Shown in pieces: positions 1 to 7,197 of a stretch of 64,000 nucleotides of DNA. The stretch is from contig NZ_CANMAA010000009.1 of NCBI RefSeq assembly GCF_947495735.1, positions 62,001-126,000 of the forward strand, in the 5' to 3' direction. The DNA is from an uncultured Pseudokineococcus sp. Its GTDB lineage: Bacteria > Actinomycetota > Actinomycetes > Actinomycetales > Quadrisphaeraceae. The position numbers and the translations under genes are program-made. The notes beneath the pieces are model-generated. The model searched no databases, had not been told where the DNA came from, and worked only from the letters and a program-made list of their open reading frames with translations. Within the stretch, counting starts at the first letter, position 1. Every line of letters starts with the position of its first letter.

Positions 1-1
1 C

Positions 2-781
2 GCCGGCGACTGGTGGCTGTGCGTGCCGATCATGGTCGGCGTCGTCCTCGGCAGCCTCGGCTTCCCGGTGCTGCTCGTGCTGCGCGACCGCTGGCGCCAC
101 CCCCACCGGTGGGGGCTGCACACCCACATGACGCTGGCCGCCACGGCCGTCCTGCTCGTCCTCGGCGCCGTGCTCATCGGGGCCATGGAGTGGGGCAACC
201 CGCGCACGCTCGGCGGGCTCCCGCTGGGCGACCGGGTCCTCGCGACGGGCTTCGCCTCGGTGATGCCCCGCTCCGGCGGGTTCAACACCGTGGACCTCAC
301 GGAGATGTCGACGGCGACCTGGCTCGTCCAGGACGCGCTGATGTTCGTCGGCGGCGGGAGCGCCTCCACGGCCGGCGGCATCCGCGTCACGACGCTGGCG
401 GTGCTCGTCCTGGCCGTCGTCGCCGAGGCCCGCGGGGACCGCGACGCCGAGGCCTTCGGGCGCCGCGTGCCCCAGGGCTCGCTGCGCCTGGCCGTCGCGG
501 TCGGCCTCGTCGGCACGACGACGGTGCTCGTCGGGACCGTCGCCATGCTGGCGATCACCGGTGACAGCCTGGACGTCGTCCTGTTCGAGGTGATCTCCGC
601 CTTCGCCACCGTCGGCCTGTCCGTCGGCGGCACGAGCGACCTGCCCGACGCCGGCAAGTGGGTGCTCTCCGCGCTCATGGTCGTCGGCCGGACGGGCACC
701 ATGACCCTGGCCGCCGCCCTCGCCCTGCGCGAGAGCGGCCGGCTGTTCCGACTCCCGGAGGAGAGGCCCATCGTTGGCTGA
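2..781 (+). CDS. trkH: Trk-type potassium uptake membrane subunit (TrkH), C-terminal part
   Basis: This is the C-terminal 259 residues of a TrkH/KtrB-family K+ translocating subunit; the reading frame is open to the left edge, so the N-terminus lies outside the window. Hydrophobic segments alternate with pore-loop-like stretches: SGGFNTVDL, GGSASTAGGIRVTT and FATVGLSVGG match the repeated P-loop/filter regions of the family. The stop codon overlaps the TTG start of trkA by 8 nt, so the gating subunit is translationally coupled. Function from family knowledge: K+ (or Na+-coupled K+) uptake across the plasma membrane, opened by the cytosolic TrkA ring. Confidence 0.9.
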   Translation, partial: AGDWWLCVPIMVGVVLGSLGFPVLLVLRDRWRHPHRWGLHTHMTLAATAVLLVLGAVLIGAMEWGNPRTLGGLPLGDRVLATGFASVMPRSGGFNTVDLTEMSTATWLVQDALMFVGGGSASTAGGIRVTTLAVLVLAVVAEARGDRDAEAFGRRVPQGSLRLAVAVGLVGTTTVLVGTVAMLAITGDSLDVVLFEVISAFATVGLSVGGTSDLPDAGKWVLSALMVVGRTGTMTLAAALALRESGRLFRLPEERPIVG

Positions 782-1439
782 CAGATCGCGCGACGACGCC
801 GTGCTCGTCATCGGGCTCGGGCGCTTCGGCAGCGCCATGGCCGCTGCGCTCGACCGCATGGGGCACGACGTCCTCGCCGTCGAGCGCGACCCCGGCCTGG
901 TCCAGGAGTGGTCGGGTCGCCTCACCCACGTCGTGGAGGCGGACGCCACCAACGGCGACGCGCTCGCCCAGCTCGGCGCCCAGGACTTCGGGGTGGCCGT
1001 GGTGGGCATCGGCACCTCGCTCGAGGCGAGCGTCCTGACGGCGTCCACGCTCGTCGACATGGGCGTCCCGCAGATCTGGGCGAAGGCGATCACCCCCTCG
1101 CACGGGCGCATCCTCACCCGGCTCGGCGCCCACCACGTGGTCTACCCCGAGGCGGACGCCGGCGAGCGCGTCGCCCACCTCGTGGGCGGCCGGCTGCTCG
1201 ACTTCATCGAGTTCGACGACGGCTTCGCCATCGTCAAGATGCGCCCGCCCCGCGAGTGCCAGGGGTTCACCCTCGGGCAGAGCAGGGTCCGCGAGAAGTA
1301 CGGGGTGACGATCGTCGGCGTGAAGTCGCCCGGCGAGGACTTCCACTACGCCCAGCCCGACACCCGGGTGCGCGACCGCGACGTCCTCATCGTCTCGGGC
1401 CGCACCAGCCTCATCGAGAAGTTCGCGGGGCGGCCGTGA
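774..1439 (+). CDS. trkA: TrkA-family K+ uptake regulatory subunit (RCK_N + RCK_C)
   Basis: 221 residues. The N-terminal RCK Rossmann domain shows GLGRFGSAMA near residues 14-23 and the acidic end of strand 2 (AVERD), expected to bind NAD(H) or ATP. The C-terminal third (about 142-221) looks like an RCK_C/TrkA_C domain. It forms the cytosolic gating ring of the neighbouring TrkH pore. I chose the TTG start at 774: it lies inside the end of trkH, has GGAGGAG 7-17 nt upstream, and gives the usual N-terminus just before the Rossmann strand. RCK_C domains are known c-di-AMP receptors in other Gram-positives, which is notable because disA lies 6 kb away. Confidence 0.92.
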   Translation: MADRSRDDAVLVIGLGRFGSAMAAALDRMGHDVLAVERDPGLVQEWSGRLTHVVEADATNGDALAQLGAQDFGVAVVGIGTSLEASVLTASTLVDMGVPQIWAKAITPSHGRILTRLGAHHVVYPEADAGERVAHLVGGRLLDFIEFDDGFAIVKMRPPRECQGFTLGQSRVREKYGVTIVGVKSPGEDFHYAQPDTRVRDRDVLIVSGRTSLIEKFAGRP

Positions 1440-1726
1440 GCGGCGGCGCGGGGGCCGAGCGCGAGCTCGGCTACATCGAGATGCGCCTGCACGTCCTGTC
1501 CGCCCTGGCGCTCGCCGTGGAGCGCCGGGCCGATCTCGTCGACCTCGTCGCCGACGCCCCCGACGTCGGCGCCGCCGCGGCCGCCCTCGGCGCGTGGGGC
1601 CTCGACGACGCCCAGGCCCGCGCGGTGCTCGACCTGCAGGTGCGCCGCCTCGCCGGCCGCGAGCGCGAGCGCCTGGAGGCCGAGCGCGAGCGCCTGCTCG
1701 CCCGCCGCGCCGAGCTCGGGGGCTGA
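1436..1726 (+). CDS. Small standalone protein resembling the GyrA/ParC coiled-coil (C-gate) region
   Basis: 96 residues from a GTG that overlaps the trkA stop (GTGAG), so it is probably coupled to trkA. Residues about 10-95 follow the coiled-coil segment of DNA gyrase/topoisomerase IV subunit A: RLHVLSALALAVE corresponds to the RAHILxGLxxAL helix, LDDAQARAVLDLQVRRLAG to the EQAQAILDMQLRRLA signature, then a charged helix ERERLEAERERLLARRAEL. The catalytic tyrosine domain and the DNA-wrapping propeller are absent. I do not know its function; a dimerising coiled-coil partner for the Trk complex or for gyrase are both guesses. Similarity was judged by eye. Confidence 0.7.
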   Translation: MSGGAGAERELGYIEMRLHVLSALALAVERRADLVDLVADAPDVGAAAAALGAWGLDDAQARAVLDLQVRRLAGRERERLEAERERLLARRAELGG

Positions 1727-1750
1727 GGCCCCGCCACCCGCCGCGAGGTC

Positions 1751-1774
1751 GGGGCCGTCGCCACCGACGGCCCC
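1751..1774. terminator. Hairpin between convergent trkA operon and proC
   Basis: GGGGCCGTCG and its exact reverse complement CGACGGCCCC flank a CCAC loop (10-bp stem), with no U-tract. A second perfect 18-bp palindrome covers 1803-1820, directly before the proC stop. The position between two convergent genes suggests a bidirectional terminator. Confidence 0.6.
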
Positions 1775-1821
1775 GGGGGTGACCGCACCCCCGTCGTCGT
1801 CGCGGCGTCCCGGGACGCCGG

Positions 1822-2664
1822 TCAGGCCAGCTCCCCGGCCCGGGCGCGGGCGGCCTCGACGGCGGCCAGGAGGGCGGCGCGCACGCCGCGCTCGTCGAGC
1901 TGGCGCAGCCCCGCCGCCGTCGTCCCCCCGGGGGAGGTGACGCGCTCGCGCAGCAGCGAGGGGTGCTCGCCCGTCTCCTGCAGCAGCGCCGCCGTCCCGG
2001 CCAGCGTCCCCGTGGCCAGCCGCGCGGCCGTCGCCCGCGGCAGGCCGGCGTGGACGCCCGCCTCGACGAGCGCCTCGAGCACGTGGAGCACGTACGCCGG
2101 GCCCGACCCGGAGACGGCGGTGGCGGCGTCCTGCTGGGACTCCGGCAGGTGCACGACGTCGCCCGCGCCGGAGAGCATCTCGGCCACCAGGGCCACCTGC
2201 TCCTCCCCCGCCCCGGGGCCGGCCGAGACGGCCGTCACGCCCGACCCGACGAGCGCGGGCGTGTTGGGCATCGCCCGCACCACGGCGACCCCCTCGGGCA
2301 GCGCCGCGGCCAGGCGCGCCGTCGTCACGCCCGCGGCGACGGAGACGACGAGCGCGCCGGCGCGCACGTGCGGCGCCGCCTGCGCCAGGAGGTCGTCGAG
2401 CTGCTGGGGCTTGACCGCGACGACGAGCACGTCGCGCGCAGCGCCCTCGGCCAGGGGGACGGAGCGCACGCCGTGGGCGTCGGCGAGCTCGGCGGCCCGC
2501 TCGTCCCGGCGGACGACGGCCACGACGTCGTCGGGCGACCACCCGGAGCGCAGGACGCCGGCGAGCACGGCCTCGCCCATGGTGCCGACGCCGAGGACGG
2601 CGACCGAGGGGCGGGCGCCCCGCCCGCTCGGGCTGCCGGCGGGACGGGGCTGCTCAGCGCTCAT
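1822..2664 (-). CDS. proC: Pyrroline-5-carboxylate reductase
   Basis: 280 residues, the usual ProC length. It catalyses the last step of proline synthesis, reducing 1-pyrroline-5-carboxylate with NAD(P)H. The N-terminal Rossmann motif (AVLGVGTMGEAVLAG) follows a short disordered Pro/Gly-rich leader. VVAVKPQQ, VVRAMPNTPALVGSGVTA and the C-terminal VSGSGPAYVLHVLEALVEAG and VTSPGGTTAAGLRQL signatures are all intact. The ATG at 2664 is preceded by TAGGGT with a 6-nt gap, pointing to a leaderless mRNA. It is a single-gene unit convergent with the trkA operon. Confidence 0.96.
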   Translation of the reverse strand: MSAEQPRPAGSPSGRGARPSVAVLGVGTMGEAVLAGVLRSGWSPDDVVAVVRRDERAAELADAHGVRSVPLAEGAARDVLVVAVKPQQLDDLLAQAAPHVRAGALVVSVAAGVTTARLAAALPEGVAVVRAMPNTPALVGSGVTAVSAGPGAGEEQVALVAEMLSGAGDVVHLPESQQDAATAVSGSGPAYVLHVLEALVEAGVHAGLPRATAARLATGTLAGTAALLQETGEHPSLLRERVTSPGGTTAAGLRQLDERGVRAALLAAVEAARARAGELA

Positions 2665-2670
2665 GGCCCG

Positions 2671-2676
2671 ACCCTA
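2671..2676 (-). promoter_or_regulatory. -10 element of leaderless proC promoter
   Basis: TAGGGT on the minus strand, 6 nt before the ATG of proC; fits the actinobacterial TANNNT -10 box with transcription starting at the start codon. Confidence 0.55.
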
Positions 2677-2712
2677 GGAGCACGCCCGTCGCGGCCGCCG
2701 CGCCCCGCCGGC

Positions 2713-2774
2713 GGACCTCCCGCGGCCCGGGAGCCCGCGGGGAGGTCCTCGGCGCGGCGCCCCCGCGGGGCGCC
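2713..2774 (-). terminator. Tandem hairpins after the TIM-barrel gene
   Basis: Two GC-rich hairpins: GGACCTCCC-GCGG paired with CCGCGGGGAGGTCC (2713-2748, one bulge), and GGCGCCCC/GGGGCGCC with a 3-nt loop (2756-2774). They lie just past the stop of the isomerase-like gene, transcribed leftward, and ahead of proC. Confidence 0.55.
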
Positions 2775-2783
2775 CGGGGTCGC

Positions 2784-3590
2784 TCAGGACTGGCGCAGGT
2801 GGCGGCGGGCGAAGGCGAGGGTCTCGGCGAGGTCGCGCTCGCGCTCGCCCGGTGCGCGCGAGCGCCGCGTGTTGATCTCGGCGACGACGTGCCCGGTGAA
2901 CCCGGCGTCCACCAGGTCGCCCAGCAGCCCGGCCACGGGCTGGGCGCCGCGCCCCGGCACCAGGTGCTCGTCCTTGGCCGACCCGCTGCCGTCGGTCAGG
3001 TGCAGGTGGCGCAGGCGGCCGGCCAGCTCGCGGGCGAGCTCCTGGGCGTCGCGCCCGGACGTGGCCGCGTGGGAGACGTCGAGGGTCACCTGGTCGTAGT
3101 CCTCGTCGACGACCTCCCAGCCCGGGGAGTACGCGAGCAGGTCCCGCCCGCCCGCGCGCCACGGGAACATGTTCTCCACCGCGATCGCGGTGCCCGTGCG
3201 CCGGGACACCTCCCGCACGCCGTCGACGAAGCCCGCGGCGTACTCGCGCTGCCACCGGAACGGCGGGTGGGCCACGACGACGTCGGCGCCCAGGTCCTGG
3301 GCCAGCTCGACCGAGAGCTCCAGCTTCGTCCACGGGTCGCGGCCCCAGACCCGCTGCGTGAGCAGGAGCGTCGGGGCGTGCACGGACAGGACGGGCATCC
3401 CGTAGTGCTCGGCCAGGCGCCGCAGCGCGACCGCGTCGCGGCTGACCGGGTCGGTCCAGACCATGACCTCCACGCCGTCGTAGCCGAGGCGGGCCGCGGT
3501 CTCGAAGGCGTCGGCGCACGACCCCGGGTAGACCGAGCTGGTGGAGAGGGTGATGGCGGGTGAGCGTCGGGGCGTCACGGGCTCGCTCAC
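2784..3590 (-). CDS. Sugar phosphate isomerase/epimerase (AP endonuclease family 2 TIM barrel)
   Basis: 268 residues of xylose-isomerase-like TIM barrel. Visible blocks: TLSTSSVYPGSCADAFETAARLGYDGVEVM (metal-barrel strand 1), SVHAP, VVVAHPPF, IAVENMFPW (conserved metal Glu), VTLDVSHAATSG (metal Asp/His) and HLHLTDGS. The family binds divalent metal and includes sugar-phosphate isomerases, tagatose/inosose epimerases and endonuclease IV; the exact substrate cannot be read. It starts at GTG 3590, with TACTGT 6 nt upstream. The longer overlapping minus-strand frame at 2674-3519 is only a GC-rich shadow. Confidence 0.85.
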   Translation of the reverse strand: MSEPVTPRRSPAITLSTSSVYPGSCADAFETAARLGYDGVEVMVWTDPVSRDAVALRRLAEHYGMPVLSVHAPTLLLTQRVWGRDPWTKLELSVELAQDLGADVVVAHPPFRWQREYAAGFVDGVREVSRRTGTAIAVENMFPWRAGGRDLLAYSPGWEVVDEDYDQVTLDVSHAATSGRDAQELARELAGRLRHLHLTDGSGSAKDEHLVPGRGAQPVAGLLGDLVDAGFTGHVVAEINTRRSRAPGERERDLAETLAFARRHLRQS

Positions 3591-3596
3591 GCCTCC

Positions 3597-3602
3597 ACAG
3601 TA
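3597..3602 (-). promoter_or_regulatory. -10 element of leaderless isomerase promoter
   Basis: TACTGT on the minus strand, 6 nt ahead of the GTG at 3590. Confidence 0.5.
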
Positions 3603-3615
3603 GGCCCCGCCCGCC

Positions 3616-3636
3616 GGGGGCGTCCCCCGACGGGGG
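3616..3636 (-). terminator. Possible ppx terminator with two alternative stems
   Basis: GGGGG-CGT-CCCCC-GAC-GGGGG: the central C5 block can pair with either G5 block. It lies 13 nt past the ppx stop codon. The stems are short (5 bp), so confidence is low. Confidence 0.35.
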
Positions 3637-3648
3637 TTCCCGGCGCGG

Positions 3649-4590
3649 TCAGCGGCCGAGCAGGGGCGTGAGCGCGTCGAGGCGCCGCAGGATGACGCCC
3701 TCGCGCAGCGCCCACGGGCTCAGGGAGAGCCGCTCGACGTCGAGCGCGCGCATCGCCTCCAGGGCGACGACGGCGCCGGCCACGACCTGGCCGGCGCGGG
3801 CCTCGGACACCCCGGCGAGCCGGCGGCGGCCGGCCGGGCCCAGGGACGCGAGGCGGGGCACCAGCTCGGCGAGCGCCTCCTGCTCGAGGACGCGCGGCAC
3901 GTGCATGCCCTCGCGCGCCGGCGCCGCTCCCGTGAGCCTCCCGAGCGTGCGGAACGTCTTGCTGGAGCCGACGGCGAGGTCGACGGCGCCGGCGTCCCGC
4001 ACGCGGCCCGTCGAGGCCTCGAGCACCGCGCGCGCGTGCTCGCGCAGCGGCGCGACGTCGCGGGGGCGGGTGACGCCGCCGGCCAGGTGGGAGCGGGTCG
4101 TGCGACCGGCGCCCAGCGGCGTGCTCAGGGCGACCTCGGCGTCCTCGTCGCGGCCGACGGCGAGCTCGAGGGAGCCGCCCCCGATGTCCAGGACCAGCAG
4201 CCGCCCCGCGGACCAGCCGAACCACCGGCGCACCGCGAAGAACGTCAGCCGCGCCTCGGCCCCGCCGCTGAGGACCTCCAGCGCCACGCCCGTCTCGCGG
4301 CGCACGCGCTCGAGGACCTCCAGGCCGTTGGGCGCCTCGCGCAGGGCGCTCGTCGCGAAGCCCGACAGCTCCTCGACCCCCTCGGCGGTGGCCACCTCGC
4401 GGGCCGACCGGACGGCGTCGAGGAGGTCCGCGACGCCCTCCTCGTGCACCGCGCCCTCGGCGTCCAGGCGCTCGGCGAGGCGCAGCACCCGCTTGTGCGA
4501 GGCGGTGGGCACCGGCGAGGCGCCCGGGTGGGCGTCGACGACGAGCAGGTGGACGGTGTTCGAACCGACGTCGAGGACCCCGAGGCGCAT
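3649..4590 (-). CDS. ppx: Ppx/GppA family exopolyphosphatase
   Basis: 313 residues with an ASKHA fold. The start LGVLDVGSNTVHLLVVDA is the phosphate-1 motif of Ppx/GppA proteins, and LVLDIGGGSLELAVG is the second phosphate-binding motif. FATSALREAPNG and VGSSKTFRTLGRL are family blocks. Length matches the short actinobacterial Ppx1/Ppx2 type, which lacks the long C-terminal HD-like region. Function from the family: hydrolysis of polyphosphate ends and/or pppGpp 5' phosphate. It is divergent from the methyltransferase, with only 35 bp between starts; TACGGT lies 8 nt before its ATG. Confidence 0.9.
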   Translation of the reverse strand: MRLGVLDVGSNTVHLLVVDAHPGASPVPTASHKRVLRLAERLDAEGAVHEEGVADLLDAVRSAREVATAEGVEELSGFATSALREAPNGLEVLERVRRETGVALEVLSGGAEARLTFFAVRRWFGWSAGRLLVLDIGGGSLELAVGRDEDAEVALSTPLGAGRTTRSHLAGGVTRPRDVAPLREHARAVLEASTGRVRDAGAVDLAVGSSKTFRTLGRLTGAAPAREGMHVPRVLEQEALAELVPRLASLGPAGRRRLAGVSEARAGQVVAGAVVALEAMRALDVERLSLSPWALREGVILRRLDALTPLLGR

Positions 4591-4612
4591 GGGCCGGAAC
4601 CGTAGCGGCGCC

Positions 4613-4618
4613 TAGCAT
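4613..4618 (+). promoter_or_regulatory. -10 element of leaderless methyltransferase promoter
   Basis: TAGCAT, 7 nt ahead of the GTG at 4626. Confidence 0.5.
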
Positions 4619-4625
4619 CCCGCCC

Positions 4626-5531
4626 GTGCCAGCCCTCCCCCGACGCAGCGGCCCCGCCGACGCCCTCGGCGGCGACAGCGGTCCGGACGGCGGTCGCGCC
4701 GAGGGCGGTCGCGCCGAGGGCGGGGACCCGCGGGGTCCGCTGCCGGGGGTCGTCCCGAGCCCCAACGCCTGGCACCACCCCGACGCCTACGCGCTGGAGA
4801 ACGCGTTCGTCGACGTCGAGCGCCGCGTGGACGCGGCCGTGCGCGAGGTGGCCGACTGGACGGGGCTCGACGTCGTCGACATCGGGTGCGGACCCGGCGT
4901 GATGCTCCCGCGCCTGGCGGGCGCCGACCCCGGGCCCGGCGAGGACGCGGCGGCGGCCGCGCGCGGGGCGGCCGCCTCGGTCGTCGGCGTCGAGCCGCAC
5001 CCCCCGCTGCGCGAGCGCGCCCGCGCGCTCGTGGCGGGCCTCGGCCCCGCGGGGAGCCGGGTGAGCGTCGTGGCGGGGACGGCGCAGGACCTGCCGCTGC
5101 CCGACGCCTCGGCGGACGTCGCGCTGGCGCGCTGGGCCTACTTCTTCGGGCCGGGCTGCGAGCCGGGGCTGGCCGAGCTGGACCGGGTGCTGCGCCCGGG
5201 CGGCGTCGCCGTCGTCGTCGACACCGACGCGTCGCGCTCCACCTTCGGCGGCTGGTTCGCCCGCGCGCGGCCCTGGCACGACGCCGCGGCCGTCCGCCGC
5301 TTCTGGCGCCGGCACGGCTTCGCCGAGCGCTCGGTCGACGTCCGCTGGTCCATGCCCGACCGCGCCGCCCTGGAGGCGGTGGTGCGCATCGAGCTGCCGC
5401 CGGCGCTCGCCGACGAGGTGCTGGCCGGCCACCCGGGGACCTCGCTGGACGACGCGGTGGCCGTCCGCTGGCGACGGGCGGGCGGCGGCCCCGCGGGCGG
5501 GTCCCCCGCCGCTGTCGGTGGGTCCGCCTAG
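4626..5531 (+). CDS. Class I SAM-dependent methyltransferase
   Basis: 301 residues. Motif I is VVDIGCGPGVMLPRLAGA (about 83-100), followed by a linker, VVGVEPHPPLRE (motif II acid) and DLPLPDASADVALARWAYFF, then VLRPGGVAVVV, typical of UbiE/BioC-type enzymes. Substrate unknown. The first 50 residues are low complexity with a duplicated GGRAE block (a 15-bp repeat), so the functional start could be later, but TAGCAT 7 nt before GTG 4626 supports this start. The stop overlaps the -10 box of radA. Confidence 0.82.
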   Translation: MPALPRRSGPADALGGDSGPDGGRAEGGRAEGGDPRGPLPGVVPSPNAWHHPDAYALENAFVDVERRVDAAVREVADWTGLDVVDIGCGPGVMLPRLAGADPGPGEDAAAAARGAAASVVGVEPHPPLRERARALVAGLGPAGSRVSVVAGTAQDLPLPDASADVALARWAYFFGPGCEPGLAELDRVLRPGGVAVVVDTDASRSTFGGWFARARPWHDAAAVRRFWRRHGFAERSVDVRWSMPDRAALEAVVRIELPPALADEVLAGHPGTSLDDAVAVRWRRAGGGPAGGSPAAVGGSA

Positions 5532-5534
5532 CGT
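5529..5534 (+). promoter_or_regulatory. -10 element of leaderless radA promoter
   Basis: TAGCGT, 7 nt before the ATG at 5542; it favours this ATG over the in-frame ATG at 5518, which would put the box inside the coding region. Confidence 0.55.
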
Positions 5535-5541
5535 CCCGCCC

Positions 5542-7068
5542 ATGGTCTCCAAGAGCGCCGCCCCGCGACCTCCGCGCCCCGCCTACCGCTGCGCCGACTG
5601 CGGCTGGGCCACGGGCAAGTGGGTCGGGCGGTGCGCGGAGTGCCACGCCTGGGGCACCGTCGAGGAGGTCGCGGCGCCCTCCGGCCCGCGCACGGCCCCC
5701 GCGCGGGCCGTGCGCCGCGCCGCGCAGCCGATCGCCGAGGTGGACGCCCAGGAGGCCTCGGCCGCGCCCACGGGCGTCGACGAGCTCGACCGCGTGCTGG
5801 GCGGCGGCATCGTCCCCGGCGCCGTCGTCCTCCTCGCGGGCGAGCCCGGCGTGGGCAAGTCCACCCTGCTGCTCGAGGTGGCGGCCCGCACCGCCACCAC
5901 GGGCAAGACGGTGCTGTACGTCACGGGCGAGGAGACCGCGGCGCAGGTGCGCCTGCGCGCCGAGCGCATCGGCGCGCTGCGCCCGCGCCTGTACCTGGCC
6001 GCGGAGAACGACCTGGCCGCCGTCCTGGCCCACGTGGAGGCGGTCTCGCCCGACCTGCTGGTGCTCGACTCGGTGCAGACGGTGGCGTCCGCGGCCGTCG
6101 AGGGCTCCGCGGGCGGGGTCACCCAGGTCCGCGAGGTCGCGGCGGCGGTCATCGCCACCGCCAAGGAGCGCGGCATGGCCGCGCTCCTGGTCGGTCACGT
6201 CACCAAGGACGGCTCGGTGGCCGGCCCCCGCGTGCTCGAGCACCTCGTCGACGTCGTCTGCACCTTCGAGGGCGACCGCCACTCGCGGCTGCGCATGGTC
6301 CGCGCGGTGAAGAACCGCTACGGCCCCACCGACGAGGTCGGCTGCTTCGACCTCTCCGAGGGGGGCATCACCGGCCTGGTCGACCCGAGCGAGCTGTTCC
6401 TCTCCCGCACCACGACACCGGTGCCCGGCACCTGCGCCACGGTGGCGCTGGAGGGGCGGCGCCCGCTCGTCGTCGAGGTGCAGGCACTGGTGGCGCCCGC
6501 GGCCGGGAACGCGCCCAAGACGCGCTCCACCGGCCTGGACGCCAGCCGCGTCGCCCTGGCGGTCGCCGTGCTGCAGGCGAGAGCGGGGCTGCTGCGCACC
6601 CCGAGCGACGTCTTCACCGCCACGGTGGGCGGCGTGCGCACCACCGAGCCGGGCGTCGACCTCGCGCTCGCCGTCGCCATCGCCAGCGCCTGCTTCGACA
6701 CCCCGCTGCCCCCGGGCACCGTGGCGATCGGCGAGCTCGGCCTCTCGGGCGACGTGCGCGCGGTGCCGGGCACCGAGCGCCGCCTGGTGGAGGCCGCCCG
6801 CCTGGGCATGCAGCGCGCCCTGGTCCCCCGCGGCGCGCTCGGCGTGCACTCCCCCTCCCCGGCCGGCGGCGGGCGCACCGACCGGTCCCTGCGGGCCGGC
6901 TCCTCGCCGTCGGCCGGCCCCGACGGCGACGGCCCCGTCGGCCCTCCGCCGTGGGGGGCGATGCAGGTCCTCGAGGTCGACGACGTCCGCTCGTGCGTGC
7001 TGCGCCTGTTCGCCGCCTCCGACGGGGCCCCGGGGGGCGGTCACCGCTCGTCCCCCGGCGAGCGGTAG
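5542..7068 (+). CDS. radA: DNA repair protein RadA (RecA-like ATPase, Lon-like C-terminus)
   Basis: 508 residues. The N-terminal zinc finger has Cys17, Cys20, Cys31 and Cys34 (CADC...CAEC). The Walker A motif is GEPGVGKST (100-108), and the RadA-specific KNRYG begins at residue 257. The C-terminal part is the Lon-protease-like domain. RadA is a DnaB-like branch-migration helicase in recombination. A Gly/Ser/Pro-rich stretch at about 435-473 interrupts the C-terminal region and looks disordered. It is followed after 129 bp by disA, the classic radA-disA pair, in which RadA is reported to restrain DisA activity. Confidence 0.95.
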   Translation: MVSKSAAPRPPRPAYRCADCGWATGKWVGRCAECHAWGTVEEVAAPSGPRTAPARAVRRAAQPIAEVDAQEASAAPTGVDELDRVLGGGIVPGAVVLLAGEPGVGKSTLLLEVAARTATTGKTVLYVTGEETAAQVRLRAERIGALRPRLYLAAENDLAAVLAHVEAVSPDLLVLDSVQTVASAAVEGSAGGVTQVREVAAAVIATAKERGMAALLVGHVTKDGSVAGPRVLEHLVDVVCTFEGDRHSRLRMVRAVKNRYGPTDEVGCFDLSEGGITGLVDPSELFLSRTTTPVPGTCATVALEGRRPLVVEVQALVAPAAGNAPKTRSTGLDASRVALAVAVLQARAGLLRTPSDVFTATVGGVRTTEPGVDLALAVAIASACFDTPLPPGTVAIGELGLSGDVRAVPGTERRLVEAARLGMQRALVPRGALGVHSPSPAGGGRTDRSLRAGSSPSAGPDGDGPVGPPPWGAMQVLEVDDVRSCVLRLFAASDGAPGGGHRSSPGER

Positions 7069-7197
7069 CCCCGCACCCGCCGCAGGTCACGGCTCGGCGA
7101 CGACCGGCCGCGGCGGCTCGGACGCCCTCGCAGCGCCGGTAGCCTGCGCTCCGGCCCGCCGTCCGGTGCGCCGACCGACGCCGGGCTGAGGGGGACG

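Noticed and set aside
2674-3519. 281-residue minus-strand frame
   Set aside because: Arg/Gly/Pro-rich shadow of the isomerase-like gene.
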